NCBI RefSeq assembly: GCF_052857255.1 | Contig: NW_027526500.1 | Span: 124,001 to 188,000 of the forward strand | Direction of reading: 5' to 3' | From: Amblyomma americanum | Lineage: Eukaryota; Arthropoda; Arachnida; Ixodida; Ixodidae | DNA length: 64,000 nucleotides | Shown: one piece after another, positions 12,071 to 23,700 of the stretch | Position numbering within the stretch: position 1 is the first letter of the stretch | Layout: each line of letters starts with the position of its first letter | Position numbers and translations under genes: made by a program | The notes under the pieces: model-generated | Seen by the model: the letters and a program-made list of their open reading frames with translations, nothing else | Database searches by the model: none | Told to the model about the DNA's origin: nothing

Positions 12071-12438
12071 AAAAAGTTTTGACGCGTATCAGAGGAACAC
12101 TTGTAAAACCGATGTGTTAAGATTTAGCTCGTTTCGGTCTGAAACAGCTTGTTTCGTTGTATTAAGCACGAATACATGCTTTTCGCGCAGTTATAAGAGA
12201 AAAAGTTTAGACGCGTATCAGAGGAACACTTGTAAAACCGATGTGTTGTGATTTAGCTCGTTTCGGTGTAAAACAGCTTGTTTCGTAGTATTAAGCAAGA
12301 ATACATGCTTTTCGCGCAGTTATAAGAGAAAAAGTTTTGACGCGTATTAGAGGAACACTTGTAAAACCTTTGTGTTGTGATTTAGCTCGTTTCGGTCTAA
12401 AACAGCTTGTTTCGCTGTATTAAGCAAGAATACATGCT

Positions 12439-13672
12439 TTTCGCGCAGTTATAAGAGAAAAAGTTTTGACGCGTGTCACAGGGAAACTTGTAAAACCGAT
12501 GTGTTCAGATTTAGCTCGTTTCGGTCTAAAACAACTTGTTTCGTTGTATTAAGCACGAATACATGCTTTACGCGCAGTTATAGAAGAAAAAGTTTTGACG
12601 CGTATCAGAGAGACACTTGTAAAACCGATGTGTTGTGATTTAGCTCGTTTCGGTCTAAAACAGCTTGTTTCGTTGTATTAAGCAAGAATACATGCTTTTC
12701 GCGCAGTTATAAGAGAAAAAGTTTTGACGAGTATCACGTGGATACTTGTAAAACCGAAGTGTTCAGATTTAGCTCGTTTCGGTCTAAAACAGCTTGTTTC
12801 GTTGTATTAAGCACGAATACATGCTTTTCGCGCAGTTATAAGAGAAAAAGTTTTGACGCGTATCAGAGGAACACTTGTAAAACCGATGTGTTGTGATTTA
12901 GCTCGTTTCGGTCTAAAACAGCTTGTTTCGCTTTATTAAGCACGAATACATGCTTTTCGCGCAGTTATAAGAGAAAAAGTTTAGACGCGTATCAGAGGAA
13001 CAATTGTAAAACCGATGTGTTGTGATTTAGCTCGTTTCGGTCTAAAACAGCTTGTTTCGCTGTATTAAGCAGAAATACATGCTTTTCGCGCAGTGATAAG
13101 AGAAAAAGCTTTAAAGGCGTGTCACAGGGACACTTGTAAAACCGATGTGTTCAGATTTACCTCGTTTCGGTCTAAAACAGCTTTTTTCGTTGGACTAAGC
13201 ACGAATACATGCTTTTCGCGCAGCTATAAGAGAAAAAAGAGTTGACGCGTATCAGAGGAACACTTGTAAAACCGATGTGTTGTGATTTAACTCGTTTTGG
13301 TCTAAAACAGCTTGTTTCGCTGTATTAAGCAAGAATACATGCTTTTCGCGCAGTTATAAGAGAAAAAGTTTTGACGCGTATTAGAGAGACACTTGTAAAA
13401 CCGATGTGTTGTGATTTAGCTCGTTTCGGTCTAAAACAGCTTGTTTCGTTGTATTAAGCACGAATACATGCTTTTCGCGCAGTTATAAGAGAAAAAGTTT
13501 TGACGAGTATCACGTGGAACACTTGTAATACCGATGTGTTGTGATTTAGCTCGTTTCGGTCTAAAACAGCTTGTTTCGCTGTATTAAGCAAGAATACATG
13601 CTTTTCGCGCAGTTATAAGAGAAAAAGTTTTGACGAGTATCACGTGGAACACTTGTAGTACCGATGTGTTGT
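12439..13672 (+). repeat. Transition block, partial A start plus D pair
   Basis: About ten monomers. It opens like an A unit (f monomer at 12442, TACGCGCAG monomer next) but lacks the GCCTATTAG monomer, and has two intact monomers where A1-A3 have the fused one. It continues with a TTTAGACG monomer carrying AACAATTG, then the divergent D pair (13087-13346), then e, c and d monomers. The stretch at about 12.9-13.25 kb reappears at about 54.4-54.7 kb. No gene is present. Confidence 0.8.
13087..13346 (+). repeat. Divergent monomer pair D1-D2 (first)
   Basis: D1 (13087-13216) has CAGTGATAAG, then AAAGCTTTAAAGGCG in place of the usual A-tract/T-tract, an f-type box, TTTACCTCG and TTGGACTAAGC. D2 (13217-13346) has CAGCTATAAG and AAAAAAGAGTTGACG. 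Each is about 130 bp. These linked changes make D1-D2 the most divergent monomers in the window and a good long-range marker. Confidence 0.9.
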
Positions 13673-14507
13673 GATTTAGCTCGTTTCGGTCTAAAACAGC
13701 TTGTTTCGCTGTATTAAGCAAGATTACATGCTTTTCGCGCAGTTAAAAGAGAAAAAGTTTTGACGAGTATCACGTGGATACTTGTAAAACCGATGTGTTC
13801 AGATTTAGCTCGTTTCGGTCTAAAACAGTTTGTTTCGTTGTATTAAGCAAGAATACATGCTTTTCGCGCAGTTATAAGAGATAAAGTTTTGACGCGTATT
13901 AGAGACACTTGTAAAACCGATGTGTTGTGATTTAGCTCGTTTCGGTCTAAAACAGCTTGTTTCGTTGTATTAAGCAAGAATACATGCTTTTCGCGCAGTT
14001 ATAAAAGAAAAAGTTTTGACGAGTATCACGTGGATACTTGTAAAACCGATGTGTTCAGATTTAGCTCGTTTCGGTCTAAAACAGCTTGTTTCGTTGTATT
14101 AAGCACGAATACATGCTTTTCGCCTGTTAAAAGAGAAAAAGTTTTGACGAGTATCACGTGGAACACTTGTAATACCGATGTTTTGTGATTTAGCTCGTTT
14201 CGGTCTAAAACAGCTTGTTTCGCTGTATTAAGCAAGAATACATGCTTTTCGCGCCGTTATAAGAGAAAAAGTTTTGACGCGTATCAGAGGAACACTTGTA
14301 AAACCGATGTGTTGTGATTTAGCTCATTTCGGTCTAAAACAGCTTGTTTCGCTGTATTAAGCAAGAATACATGCTTTTCGCGCAGTTATAAGAGAAAAAG
14401 TTTTGGCGCGTATCAGAGGAACACTTGTAAAACCGATGTGTTGTGATTTAGCTCCTTTCGGTCTAAAACAACTTGTTTCGCTGTATTAAGCAAGAATACA
14501 TGCTTTT

Positions 14508-14636
14508 CGCGCAGTTATAAGAGAAAAAGTTTTGACGCGTATCAGAGGAACACTTGTAAAACCGATGTGTTGTGATTTAGCTCGTTTCGGTCTAAAACAG
14601 CTTGTTTCGCTGTATTAAGCAAGAATACATGCTTTT
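14508..14636 (+). repeat. Reference monomer (class a, 129 bp)
   Basis: A typical monomer, used here to define offsets. Offsets 1-7 are CGCGCAG; 17-26 an A5-G-T4 tract; 31-47 the variable box that defines classes; 51-62 AAAACCGATGTG; 65-67 GTG or CAG; 68-86 the conserved GATTTAGCTCGTTTCGGTC core; 88-100 a dyad AAACA-GCT-TGTTT; 101-125 the tail with C/T at 103 and A/C at 115. I count 50 G+C (39%) and 8 CpG in this copy. Main box classes: a (GTATCAGAGGAACAC), b (AGTATCACGTGGATACT), c and d (as b, but GGAACAC followed by GTAATACC or GTAGTACC, 130 bp), e (GTATTAGAGAGACAC), f (GTGTCACAGGGACAC). A further type begins TACGCGCAGTTATAGAAG and often has a short box. Confidence 0.95.
14595..14607. other. 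Conserved dyad AAACA-GCT-TGTTT (example)
   Basis: A 5-bp inverted repeat at offsets 88-100 of nearly every monomer. The common variant AAACA-ACT-TGTTT changes only the centre and keeps both arms, although arm-breaking variants (TTGATTCG, CAGTTTG, CAGCCTG) also exist. Confidence 0.65.
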
Positions 14637-16245
14637 CGCGCAGTTATAAGAGAAAAAGTTTTGACGCGTATCAGAGGAGCACTTGTAAAACCGATGTGTT
14701 CAGATTTAGCTCGTTTCGGTCTAAAACAGCTTGTTTCTTTGTATTAAGCACGAATACATGCTTTACGCGCAGTTATAGAAGAAAAAGTTTTGACGCGTAT
14801 CAGAGACACTTGTAAAACCGATGTGTTGTGATTTAGCTCGTTTCGGTCTAAAACAGCTTGTTTCGTTGTATTAAGCAAGAATACATGCTTTTCGCGCGGT
14901 TATAAGAGAAAAAGTTGACGAGTATCACGTGGATACTTGTAAAACCGATGTGTTCAGATTTAGCTCGTTTCGGTCTAAAACAGCTTGTTTCGTTGTATTA
15001 AGCACGAATACATGCTTTTCGCGCAGGTATAAGAGAAAAAGTTTTGACGAGTATTACGTGGAACACTTGTAATACCGATGTGTTGTGATTTAGCTCGTTT
15101 CGGTTTAAAACAGCTTGTTTCGCTGTATTAAGCAAGAATACATGCTTTTCGCGCAGTTATAAGAGAAAAAGTTTTGACGCGTATCAGAGGAACACTTGTA
15201 AAACCAATGTGTTCAGATTTAGCTCGTTTCGGTCTGAAACAGCTTGTTTCGTTGTATTAAGCACGAATACATGCATTTCGCGCAGTTATAAGAGAAAAAG
15301 TTTAGACGCGTATCAGAGGAACACTTGTAAAACCGATGTGTTGTGATTAAGCTCGTTTCGGTGTAAAACAGCTTGTTTCGTAGACTTAAGCAAGAATACA
15401 TGCTTTACGCGCAGTTATAGAAGAAAAAGTTTTGACGCCTATTAGAGAGATACTTGTAAAACCGATGTGTTATGATTTAGCTCGATTCGGTCTAAAACAG
15501 CTTGTTTCGTTGTATTAAGCAAGAATACATGCTTTTCGCGCAGTTATAAGAGAGAAAGTTTTGACGAGTATCACGTGGATACTTGTATAACCGATGTGTT
15601 CAGATTTAGCTCGTTTTGGTCTAAAACAGCTTGTTTCGTTGTATTAAGCAAGAATACATGCTTTACGCGCAGTTATAGAAGAAAAAGTTTTGACGCGTAT
15701 CAGAGAGACACTTGTAAAACCGATGTGTTGTGATTTAGCTCGTTTCGGTCTAAAACAGCTTGTTTCGTTGTATTAGGCAAGAATACATGCTTTTCGCGCA
15801 GTTATAAGAGAAAAAGTTTTGAGTATTACGTGGATACTTGTAAAACCGAAGTGTTCAGATTTAGCTCGTTTCGGTCTAAAACAGCTTGTTTCGTTGTATT
15901 AAGCACGAATACATGCTTTTCGCGCAGTTATAAGAGAAAACGTTTTGACGAGCATCACGTGGAACACTTGTAATACCGATGTGTTGTGATTTAGCTCGTT
16001 TCGGTCTAAAGCAGCTTGTTTCGCTGTATTAAGCAAGAATACATGCTTTTCGCGCAGTTATAAGAGAAAAAGTTTTGACGCGTATCAGAGGAACACTTGT
16101 AAAACCGATGTGTTGTGATTTAGCTCATTTCGGTCTAAAACAGCTTGTTTCGTTGTATTAAGCAAGAATACATGCTTTTCGTGCAGTTATAAGAGAAAAA
16201 GTTTTGACGCGTGTCACAGGGACACTTGTAAAACCGATGTGTTCA

Positions 16246-18818
16246 GATTTAGCTCGTTTCGGTCTAAAACAGCTTGTTTCGCTGTATTAAGCAAGATTAC
16301 ATGCTTTTCGCGCAGTTAAAAGAGAAAAAGTTTTGACGAGTATCACGTGGATACTTGTAAAACCGATGTGTTCAGATTTAGCTCGTTTCGGTCTAAAACA
16401 GTTTGTTTCGTTGTATTAAGCAAGAATACATGCTTTTCGCGCAGTTATAAGAGATAAAGTTTTGACGCGTATTAGAGACACTTGTAAAACCGATGTGTTG
16501 TGATTTAGCTCGTTTCGGTCTAAAACAGCTTGTTTCGTTGTATTAAGCAAGAATACATGCTTTTCGCGCAGTTATAAAAGAAAAAGTTTTGACGAGTATC
16601 ACGTGGATACTTGTAAAACCGATGTGTTCAGATTTAGCTCGTTTCGGTCTAAAACAGCTTGTTTCGTTGTATTAAGCACGAATACATGCTTTTCGCCTGT
16701 TAAAAGAGAAAAAGTTTTGACGAGTATCACGTGGAACACTTGTAATACCGATGTTTTGTGATTTAGCTCGTTTCGGTCTAAAACAGCTTGTTTCGCTGTA
16801 TTAAGCAAGAATACATGCTTTTCGCGCCGTTATAAGAGAAAAAGTTTTGACGCGTATCAGAGGAACACTTGTAAAACCGATGTGTTGTGATTTAGCTCAT
16901 TTCGGTCTAAAACAGCTTGTTTCGCTGTATTAAGCAAGAATACATGCTTTTCGCGCAGTTATAAGAGAAAAAGTTTTGACGCGTATCAGAGGAACACTTG
17001 TAAAACCGATGTGTTGTGATTTAGCTCGTTTCGGTCTAAAACAACTTGTTTCGCTGTATTAAGCAAGAATACATGCTTTTCGCGCAGTTATAAGAGAAAA
17101 AGTTTTGACGCGTATCAGAGGAACACTTGTAAAACCGATGTGTTGTGATTTAGCTCGTTTCGGTCTAAAACAGCTTGTTTCGCTGTATTAAGCAAGAATA
17201 CATGCTTTTCGCGCAGTTATAAGAGAAAAAGTTTTGACGCGTATCAGAGGAGCACTTGTAAAACCGATGTGTTCAGATTTAGCTCGTTTCGGTCTAAAAC
17301 AGCTTGTTTCTTTGTATTAAGCACGAATACATGCTTTACGCGCAGTTATAGAAGAAAAAGTTTTGACGCGTATCAGAGACACTTGTAAAACCGATGTGTT
17401 GTGATTTAGCTCGTTTCGGTCTAAAACAGCTTGTTTCGTTGTATTAAGCAAGAATACATGCTTTTCGCGCGGTTATAAGAGAAAAAGTTGACGAGTATCA
17501 CGTGGATACTTGTAAAACCGATGTGTTCAGATTTAGCTCGTTTCGGTCTAAAACAGCTTGTTTCGTTGTATTAAGCACGAATACATGCTTTTCGCGCAGG
17601 TATAAGAGAAAAAGTTTTGACGAGTATTACGTGGAACACTTGTAATACCGATGTGTTGTGATTTAGCTCGTTTCGGTTTAAAACAGCTTGTTTCGCTGTA
17701 TTAAGCAAGAATACATGCTTTTCGCGCAGTTATAAGAGAAAAAGTTTTGACGCGTATCAGAGGAACACTTGTAAAACCAATGTGTTCAGATTTAGCTCGT
17801 TTCGGTCTGAAACAGCTTGTTTCGTTGTATTAAGCACGAATACATGCATTTCGCGCAGTTATAAGAGAAAAAGTTTAGACGCGTATCAGAGGAACACTTG
17901 TAAAACCGATGTGTTGTGATTTAGCTCGTTTCGGTGTAAAACAGCTTGTTTCGTAGACTTAAGCAAGAATACATGCTTTACGCGCAGTTATAGAAGAAAA
18001 AGTTTTGACGCCTATTAGAGAGATACTTGTAAAACCGATGTGTTATGATTTAGCTCGATTCGGTCTAAAACAGCTTGTTTCGTTGTATTAAGCAAGAATA
18101 CATGCTTTTCGCGCAGTTATAAGAGAGAAAGTTTTGACGAGTATCACGTGGATACTTGTATAACCGATGTGTTCAGATTTAGCTCGTTTTGGTCTAAAAC
18201 AGCTTGTTTCGTTGTATTAAGCAAGAATACATGCTTTACGCGCAGTTATAGAAGAAAAAGTTTTGACGCGTATCAGAGAGACACTTGTAAAACCGATGTG
18301 TTGTGATTTAGCTCGTTTCGGTCTAAAACAGCTTGTTTCGTTGTATTAGGCAAGAATACATGCTTTTCGCGCAGTTATAAGAGAAAAAGTTTTGAGTATT
18401 ACGTGGATACTTGTAAAACCGAAGTGTTCAGATTTAGCTCGTTTCGGTCTAAAACAGCTTGTTTCGTTGTATTAAGCACGAATACATGCTTTTCGCGCAG
18501 TTATAAGAGAAAACGTTTTGACGAGCATCACGTGGAACACTTGTAATACCGATGTGTTGTGATTTAGCTCGTTTCGGTCTAAAGCAGCTTGTTTCGCTGT
18601 ATTAAGCAAGAATACATGCTTTTCGCGCAGTTATAAGAGAAAAAGTTTTGACGCGTATCAGAGGAACACTTGTAAAACCGATGTGTTGTGATTTAGCTCA
18701 TTTCGGTCTAAAACAGCTTGTTTCGTTGTATTAAGCAAGAATACATGCTTTTCGTGCAGTTATAAGAGAAAAAGTTTTGACGCGTGTCACAGGGACACTT
18801 GTAAAACCGATGTGTTCA
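16246..18818 (+). repeat. 2573-bp tandem block, copy 2 (20 monomers)
   Basis: Near-identical second copy. Where copy 1 runs into the CTGTATTAAGCAAGATT tail, this copy continues into TTGCATTAGG (from 18855), so the two differ in what follows. The shared 36 bp at 16246-16281 and 18819-18854 is the homology in which the duplicating exchange must lie. Confidence 0.92.
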
Positions 18819-20792
18819 GATTTAGCTCGTTTCGGTCTAAAACAGCTTGTTTCGTTGCATTAGGCACGAATACATGCTTTTCGCGCAGTTATAAGAGAAA
18901 AAGTTTTGACGAGTATCAGAGGAACACTTGTAAAACCGATGTGTTCAGATTTACCTCTTTTCGGACTAAAAGAGCTTGTTTCGTTGTATTAAGCACGAAT
19001 ACATGCTTTTCGCGCAGTTATAAGGGAAAAAGTTTTGACGCGTATCACATGGACACTTCGAAAACCGATGTGTTCAGATTTAGCTCGTTTTGGTCTAAAA
19101 CAGCTTGTTTCGTTGTATTAAGCACGAATACATGCTTTTCGTGCAGTTATAAGAGAAAAAGTTTTGACGCGTATCAGAGGAACACTTGTAAAACCGATGT
19201 GTTGTGATTTAGCTCGTTTCGGTCTAAAACAGCTTGTTTCGCTGTATTAAGCAGAAATACATGCTTTTCGCGCAGTGATAAGAGAAAAAGCTTTAAAGGC
19301 GTGTCACAGGGACACTTGTAAAACCGATGTGTTCAGATTTACCTCGTTTCGGTCTAAAACAGCTTGCTTCGTTGGACTAAGCACGAATACATGCTTTTCG
19401 CGCAGTTATAAGAGAAAAAGTTTTGACGCGTATTAGAGAGACACTTGTAAAACCGATGTGTTGTGATTTAGCTTTTTTCGGTCTAAAACAGCTTGTTTCG
19501 TTGTAATAAGCAAGAATACATGCTTTTCGCGCAGTTATAAGAGAAAAAGTTTTGACGAGTATCACGTGGATACTTGTAAAACCGATGTGTTCAGATTTAG
19601 CTCGTTTCGGTCTAAAACAGCTTGTTTCGTTGTATTAAGCACGAATACATGCTTTTCGCGCAGTTTTAACAGAAAAAGTTTTGACGAGTATCACGTGGAA
19701 CACTTGTAATACCGATGTGTTGTGATTTAGCTCGTTTCGGTCTAAGACAGCTTGTTTCGCTGTATTAAGCAAGAATACATGCCTTTCGCGCAGTTATAAG
19801 AGAAAAAGTTTTGACGAGTATCACGTGGAACACTTGTAGTACCGATGTGTTGTGATTTAGCTCTTTTCGGTCTAAAACAACTTGATTCGCTGTATTAAGC
19901 AAGAATACATGCTTTTCGCGCAGTTATAAAAGAAAAAGTTTTGACGCGTATCAGAGGAACACTTGTAAAACCGATGTGTTGTGATTTAGCTCGTTTCGGT
20001 TTAAAACAGCTTGTTTCGCTGTATTAAGCAAGAATACATGCTTTTCGCGCAGTTAAAAGAGAAAAAGTTTTGACGAGTATCACGTGGATACTTGTAAAAC
20101 CGATGTGTTCAGATTTAGCTCGTTTCGGTCTAAAACAGCTTGTTTCGTTGTATTAAGCAAGAATACATGCTTTTCGCGCAGTTATAAGAGAAAAAGTTTT
20201 GACGCGTATTAGAGAGACACTTGTAAAACCGATGTGTTCAGATTTAGCTCGTTTCGGTCTAAAACAGCTTGCTTCGTTGTATTAAGCACGAATACATGCT
20301 TTTCGCGCCGTTAAAAGAGAAAAAGTTTTGACGAGTATCACGTGGAACACTTGTAATACCGATGTGTTGTGATTTAGCTCGTTTCGGTCTAAAACAGCTT
20401 GTTTCGCTGTATTAAGCAAGAATACATGCTTTTCGCGCCGTTATAAGAGAAAAAGATTTGATTCGTATCAGAGGAACACTTGTAAAACCGATGTGTTGTG
20501 ATTTAGCTCATTTCGGTCTAAAAGAGCTTGTTTCGCAGTATTAAGCAAGAATACATGCTTTTCGCGCAGTTATAAGAGAAAAAGTTTTGACGCGTATCAG
20601 AGGAACACTTGTAAAACCGATGTGTTGTGATTTAGCTCGTTTCGGTCTAAAACAGCTTGTTTCGCTGTATTAAGCAAGAATACATGCTTTTCGCGCAGTT
20701 ATAAGAGAAAAAGTTTTGACGCGTATCAGAGGAACACTTGTAAAACCGATGTGTTGTGATTTAGCTCGTTTCGGTCTAAAACAGCTTGTTTC
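18819..20792 (+). repeat. Satellite block between the 2573-bp pair and B1
   Basis: About 15 monomers. It begins with the first AGATTTACCTCTTTTCGGAC monomer (near 18945), which becomes AACTCTTTTCGGAC in later B and C copies, then a single D1 monomer. From about 19.39 kb it is the left part of a long repeat that reappears 7997 bp on: CAGTTTTAACAG at 19661 and 27658, CCAATG at 20875 and 28872. No gene is present. The 131-residue open frame at 18812-19207 simply spans three CAG-type 129-bp monomers. Confidence 0.85.
19269..19398 (+). repeat. Divergent monomer D1 without D2
   Basis: D1 is present (AAAGCTTTAAAGGCG, TTGGACTAAGC), but the following monomer is an ordinary e type. In all other D sites D2 follows. 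One or more monomers including D2 were lost here by an in-register exchange. Confidence 0.88.
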
Positions 20793-23700
20793 GCTGTATT
20801 AAGCAAGAATACATGCTTTTCGCGCAGTTATAAGAGAAAAAGTTTTGACGCGTATCAGAGGAACACTTGTAAAACCAATGTGTTCAGATTTAGCTCGTTT
20901 CGGTCTAAAACAGCTTGTTTCGCTGTATTAAGCAAGAATACATGCTTTTCGCGCAGTTATAAGAGAAAAAGTTTTGACGCGTATCAGAGGAACACTTGTA
21001 AAACCGATGTGTTGTGATTTAGCTCGTTTCGGTCTAAAACAACTTGTTTCGCTGTATTAAGCAAGAATACATGCTTTTCGCGCAGTTATAAGAGAAAAAG
21101 TTTTGACGCGTATCAGAGGAACACTTGTAAAACCGATGTGTTGTGATTTAGCTCGTTTCGGTCTAAAACAGCTTGTTTCGCTGTATTAAGCAAGAATACA
21201 TGCTTTTCGCGCAGTTATAAGAGAAAAAGTTTTGACGCGTATCAGAGGAGCACTTGTAAAACCGATGTGTTCAGATTTAGCTCGTTTCGGTCTAAAACAT
21301 CTTGTTTCGTTGTATTAAGCACGAATACATGCTTTACGCGCAGTTATAGAAGAAAAAGTTTTGATGCGTATCAGAGACACTTGTAAAACCGATGTGTTGT
21401 GATTTGGCTCGTTTCGGTCTAAAACAGCTTGTTTCGTTGTATTAAGCAAGAATACATGCTTTTCGCGCGGTTATAAGAGAAAAAGTTGACGAGTATCACG
21501 TGGATACTTGTAAAACCGATGTGTTCAGATTTAGCTCGTTTCGGTCTAAAACAGCTTGTTTCGTTGTATTAGGCACGAATACATGCTTTTCGCGCAGTTA
21601 TAAGAGAAAAAGTTTTGACGAGTATCACGTGGAACACTTGTAATACCGATGTGTTGTGATTTAGCTCGTTTCGGTTTAAAACAGCTTGTTTCGCTGTATT
21701 AAGCAAGAATACATGCTTTTCGCGCAGTTATAAGAGAAAAAGTTTTGACGCGTATCAGAGGAACACTTGTAAAACCGATGTGTTCAGATTTAGCTCGTTT
21801 CGGTCTGAAACAGCTTGTTTCGTTGTATTAAGCACGAATACATGCTTTTCGCGCAGTAATAAGAGAAAAAGTTTAGACGCGTATCAGAGGAACACTTGTA
21901 AAACCGATGTGTTGTGATTTAGCTCGTTTCGGTGTAAAACAGCTTGTTTCGTAGTATTAAGCAAGAATACATGCTTTTCGCGCAGTTATAAGAGAAAAAG
22001 TTTTGACGCGTATTAGAGGAACACTTGTAAAACCTTTGTGTTGTGATTTAGCTCGTTTCGGTCTAAAACAGCTTGTTTCGCTGTATTAAGCAAGAATACA
22101 TGCTTTTCGCGCAGTTATAAGAGAAAAAGTTTTGACGCGTGTCACAGGGACACTTGTAAAACCGATGTGTTCAGATTTAGCTCGTTTCGGTCTAAAACAA
22201 CTTGTTTCGTTGTATTAAGCACGAATACATGCTTTACGCGCAGTTATAGAAGAAAAAGTTTTGACGCCTATTAGAGAGACACTTGTAAAACCGATGTGTT
22301 ATGATTTAGCTCGATTCGGTCTAAAACAGCTTGTTTCGTTGTATTAAGCAAGAATACATGCTTTTCGCGCAGTTATAAGAGAGAAAGTTTTGACGAGTAT
22401 CACGTGGATACTTGTAAAACTGATGTGTTCAGATTTAGCTCGTTTTGGTCTAAAACAGCTTGTTTCGTTGTATTAAGCAAGAATACATGCTTTACGCGCA
22501 GTTATAGAAGAAAAAGTTTTGACGCGTATCAGAGAGACACTTGTAAAACCGATGTGTTGTGATTTAGCTCGTTTCGGTCTAAAACAGCTTGTTTCGTTGT
22601 ATTAAGCAAGAATACATGCTTTTCGCGCAGTTATAAGTGAAAAAGTTTTGAGTATTACGTGGATACTTGTAAAACCGAAGTGTTCAGATTTAGCTCGTTT
22701 CGGTCTAAAACAGCTTGTTTCGTTGTATTAAGCACGAATACATGCTTTTCGCGCAGTTATAAGAGAAAACGTTTTGACGAGTATCACGTGGAACACTTGT
22801 AATACCGATGTGTTGTGATTTAGCTCGTTTCGGTCTAAAGCAGCTTGTTTCGCTGTATTAAGCAAGAATACATGCTTTTCGCGCAGTTATAAGAGAAAAA
22901 GTTTTGACGCGTATCAGAGGAACACTTGTAAAACCGATGTGTTGTGATTTAGCTCATTTCGGTCTAAAACAGCTTGTTTCGTTGTATTAAGCAAGAATAC
23001 ATGCTTTTCGCGCAGTTATAAGAGAAAAAGTTTTGACGCGTGTCACAGGGACACTTGTAAAACCGATGTGTTCAGATTTAGCTCGTTTCGGTCTAAAACA
23101 GCTTGTTTCGTTCCATTAAGCACGAATACATGCTTTTCGCGCAGTTATAAGAGAAAAAGTTTTGACGAGTATCACGTGGAACACTTGTAATACCGATGTG
23201 TTGTGATTTGGCTCGTTTCGGTCTAAAACAGCTTGTTTCGTTGTATTAAGCAAGAATACATGCTTTTCGCGCAGTTATAAGAGAAAAAGTTTTGACGCGT
23301 ATCAGAGGAACACTTGTAAAACCGATGTGTTCAGATTTAACTCTTTTCGGACTAAAACAGCTTGTTTCGTTGTATTAAGCACGAATACATGCTTTTCGCG
23401 CAGTTATAAGGGAAAAAGTTTTGACGCGTATCACATGGACACTTCGAAAACCGATGTGTTCAGATTTAGCTCGTTTTGGTCTAAAACAGCTTGTTTCGTT
23501 GTATTAAGCACGAATACATGGTTTTCGTGCAGTTATAAGCGAAAAAGTTTTGACGCGTATCAGAGGAACACTTGTAAAACCGATGTGTTGTGATTTAGCT
23601 CGTTTCGGTCTAAAACAGCTTGTTTCGCTGTATTAAGCAGAAATACATGCTTTTCGCGCAGTGATAAGAGAAAAAGCTTTAAAGGCGTGTCACAGGGACA

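Larger units (their letters stand above)
9980..12438 (+). repeat. HOR unit A3 (about 19 monomers, shortened)
   Basis: Third A start (f monomer at 9983, fused monomer at 10370). It has the pentamer only once, and lacks two further class a monomers before 11.57 kb. It then jumps from the GTGTAAAAC / CGTAGTATT monomer straight to the CCTTTGTG monomer that closes A1 and A2, so the right half of the unit is missing. GATATG at 11738 pairs with 6814 (offset 4924). One monomer carries the 13-bp deletion near 12.06 kb. Confidence 0.82.
13673..16245 (+). repeat. 2573-bp tandem block, copy 1 (20 monomers)
   Basis: The block repeats immediately at +2573. Shared rare variants include AAGATTACATG (13720 and 16293), CAGTTTGTTT, GAGATAAAG, CGCCTGTT, GATGTTTTGTG and a TTGAGTATTACG short box. 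By eye I found three substitutions between copies: TTTTGGCG near 14405, GCTCCTTTCG near 14455 and GATTAAGC near 15350, all private to this copy. Left of 13673 the match ends (GTG against CAG class), so the edge lies inside a monomer. There are no genes; an apparent minus-strand frame at 14026-14235 is repeated at 16599-16808 simply because the block is. Confidence 0.92.

Noticed and set aside
14026..14235. Minus-strand open frames of 60-69 residues, also at 15219, 16599, 19377 and 62546
   Set aside because: They are antisense readings of the same monomers. The identical pair at 14026 and 16599 only reflects the 2573-bp duplication.
14591..14607. Terminator-like hairpin AAACA-GCT-TGTTT
   Set aside because: The stem is only 5 bp and AT-rich, it has no following T run, and it occurs in almost every monomer with no gene upstream.
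14574..14615. tRNA- or SINE-like promoter: GATTTAGCTCGTTTCGG resembles a tRNA 5' end and A box, with GTTTCG nearby as a possible B box
   Set aside because: The A box lacks the conserved AG after TAGCTC, the B-box candidate lacks the GGTTCGA pattern, and no cloverleaf can be drawn. The resemblance is short and likely chance.
14508..14636. Full CENP-B box in the ordinary monomer
   Set aside because: TTCGTTGTATTAAGC keeps TTCG and the central A but lacks the required CGGG, so it is not a functional match by the mammalian consensus.
18812..19207. Plus-strand open frames of 71-131 residues with a repeating 43-residue motif, also at 12033, 23327, 26679, 31193, 34416, 39950, 44585, 48368, 48930, 50424, 53979 and 61315
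   Set aside because: They are translations of the satellite. 129 bp equals 43 codons, so a frame passes through CAG-type monomers until a GTG-type monomer supplies TGA or a 130-bp class shifts the frame. No start context, codon pattern or family similarity supports a gene, and most copies are broken.
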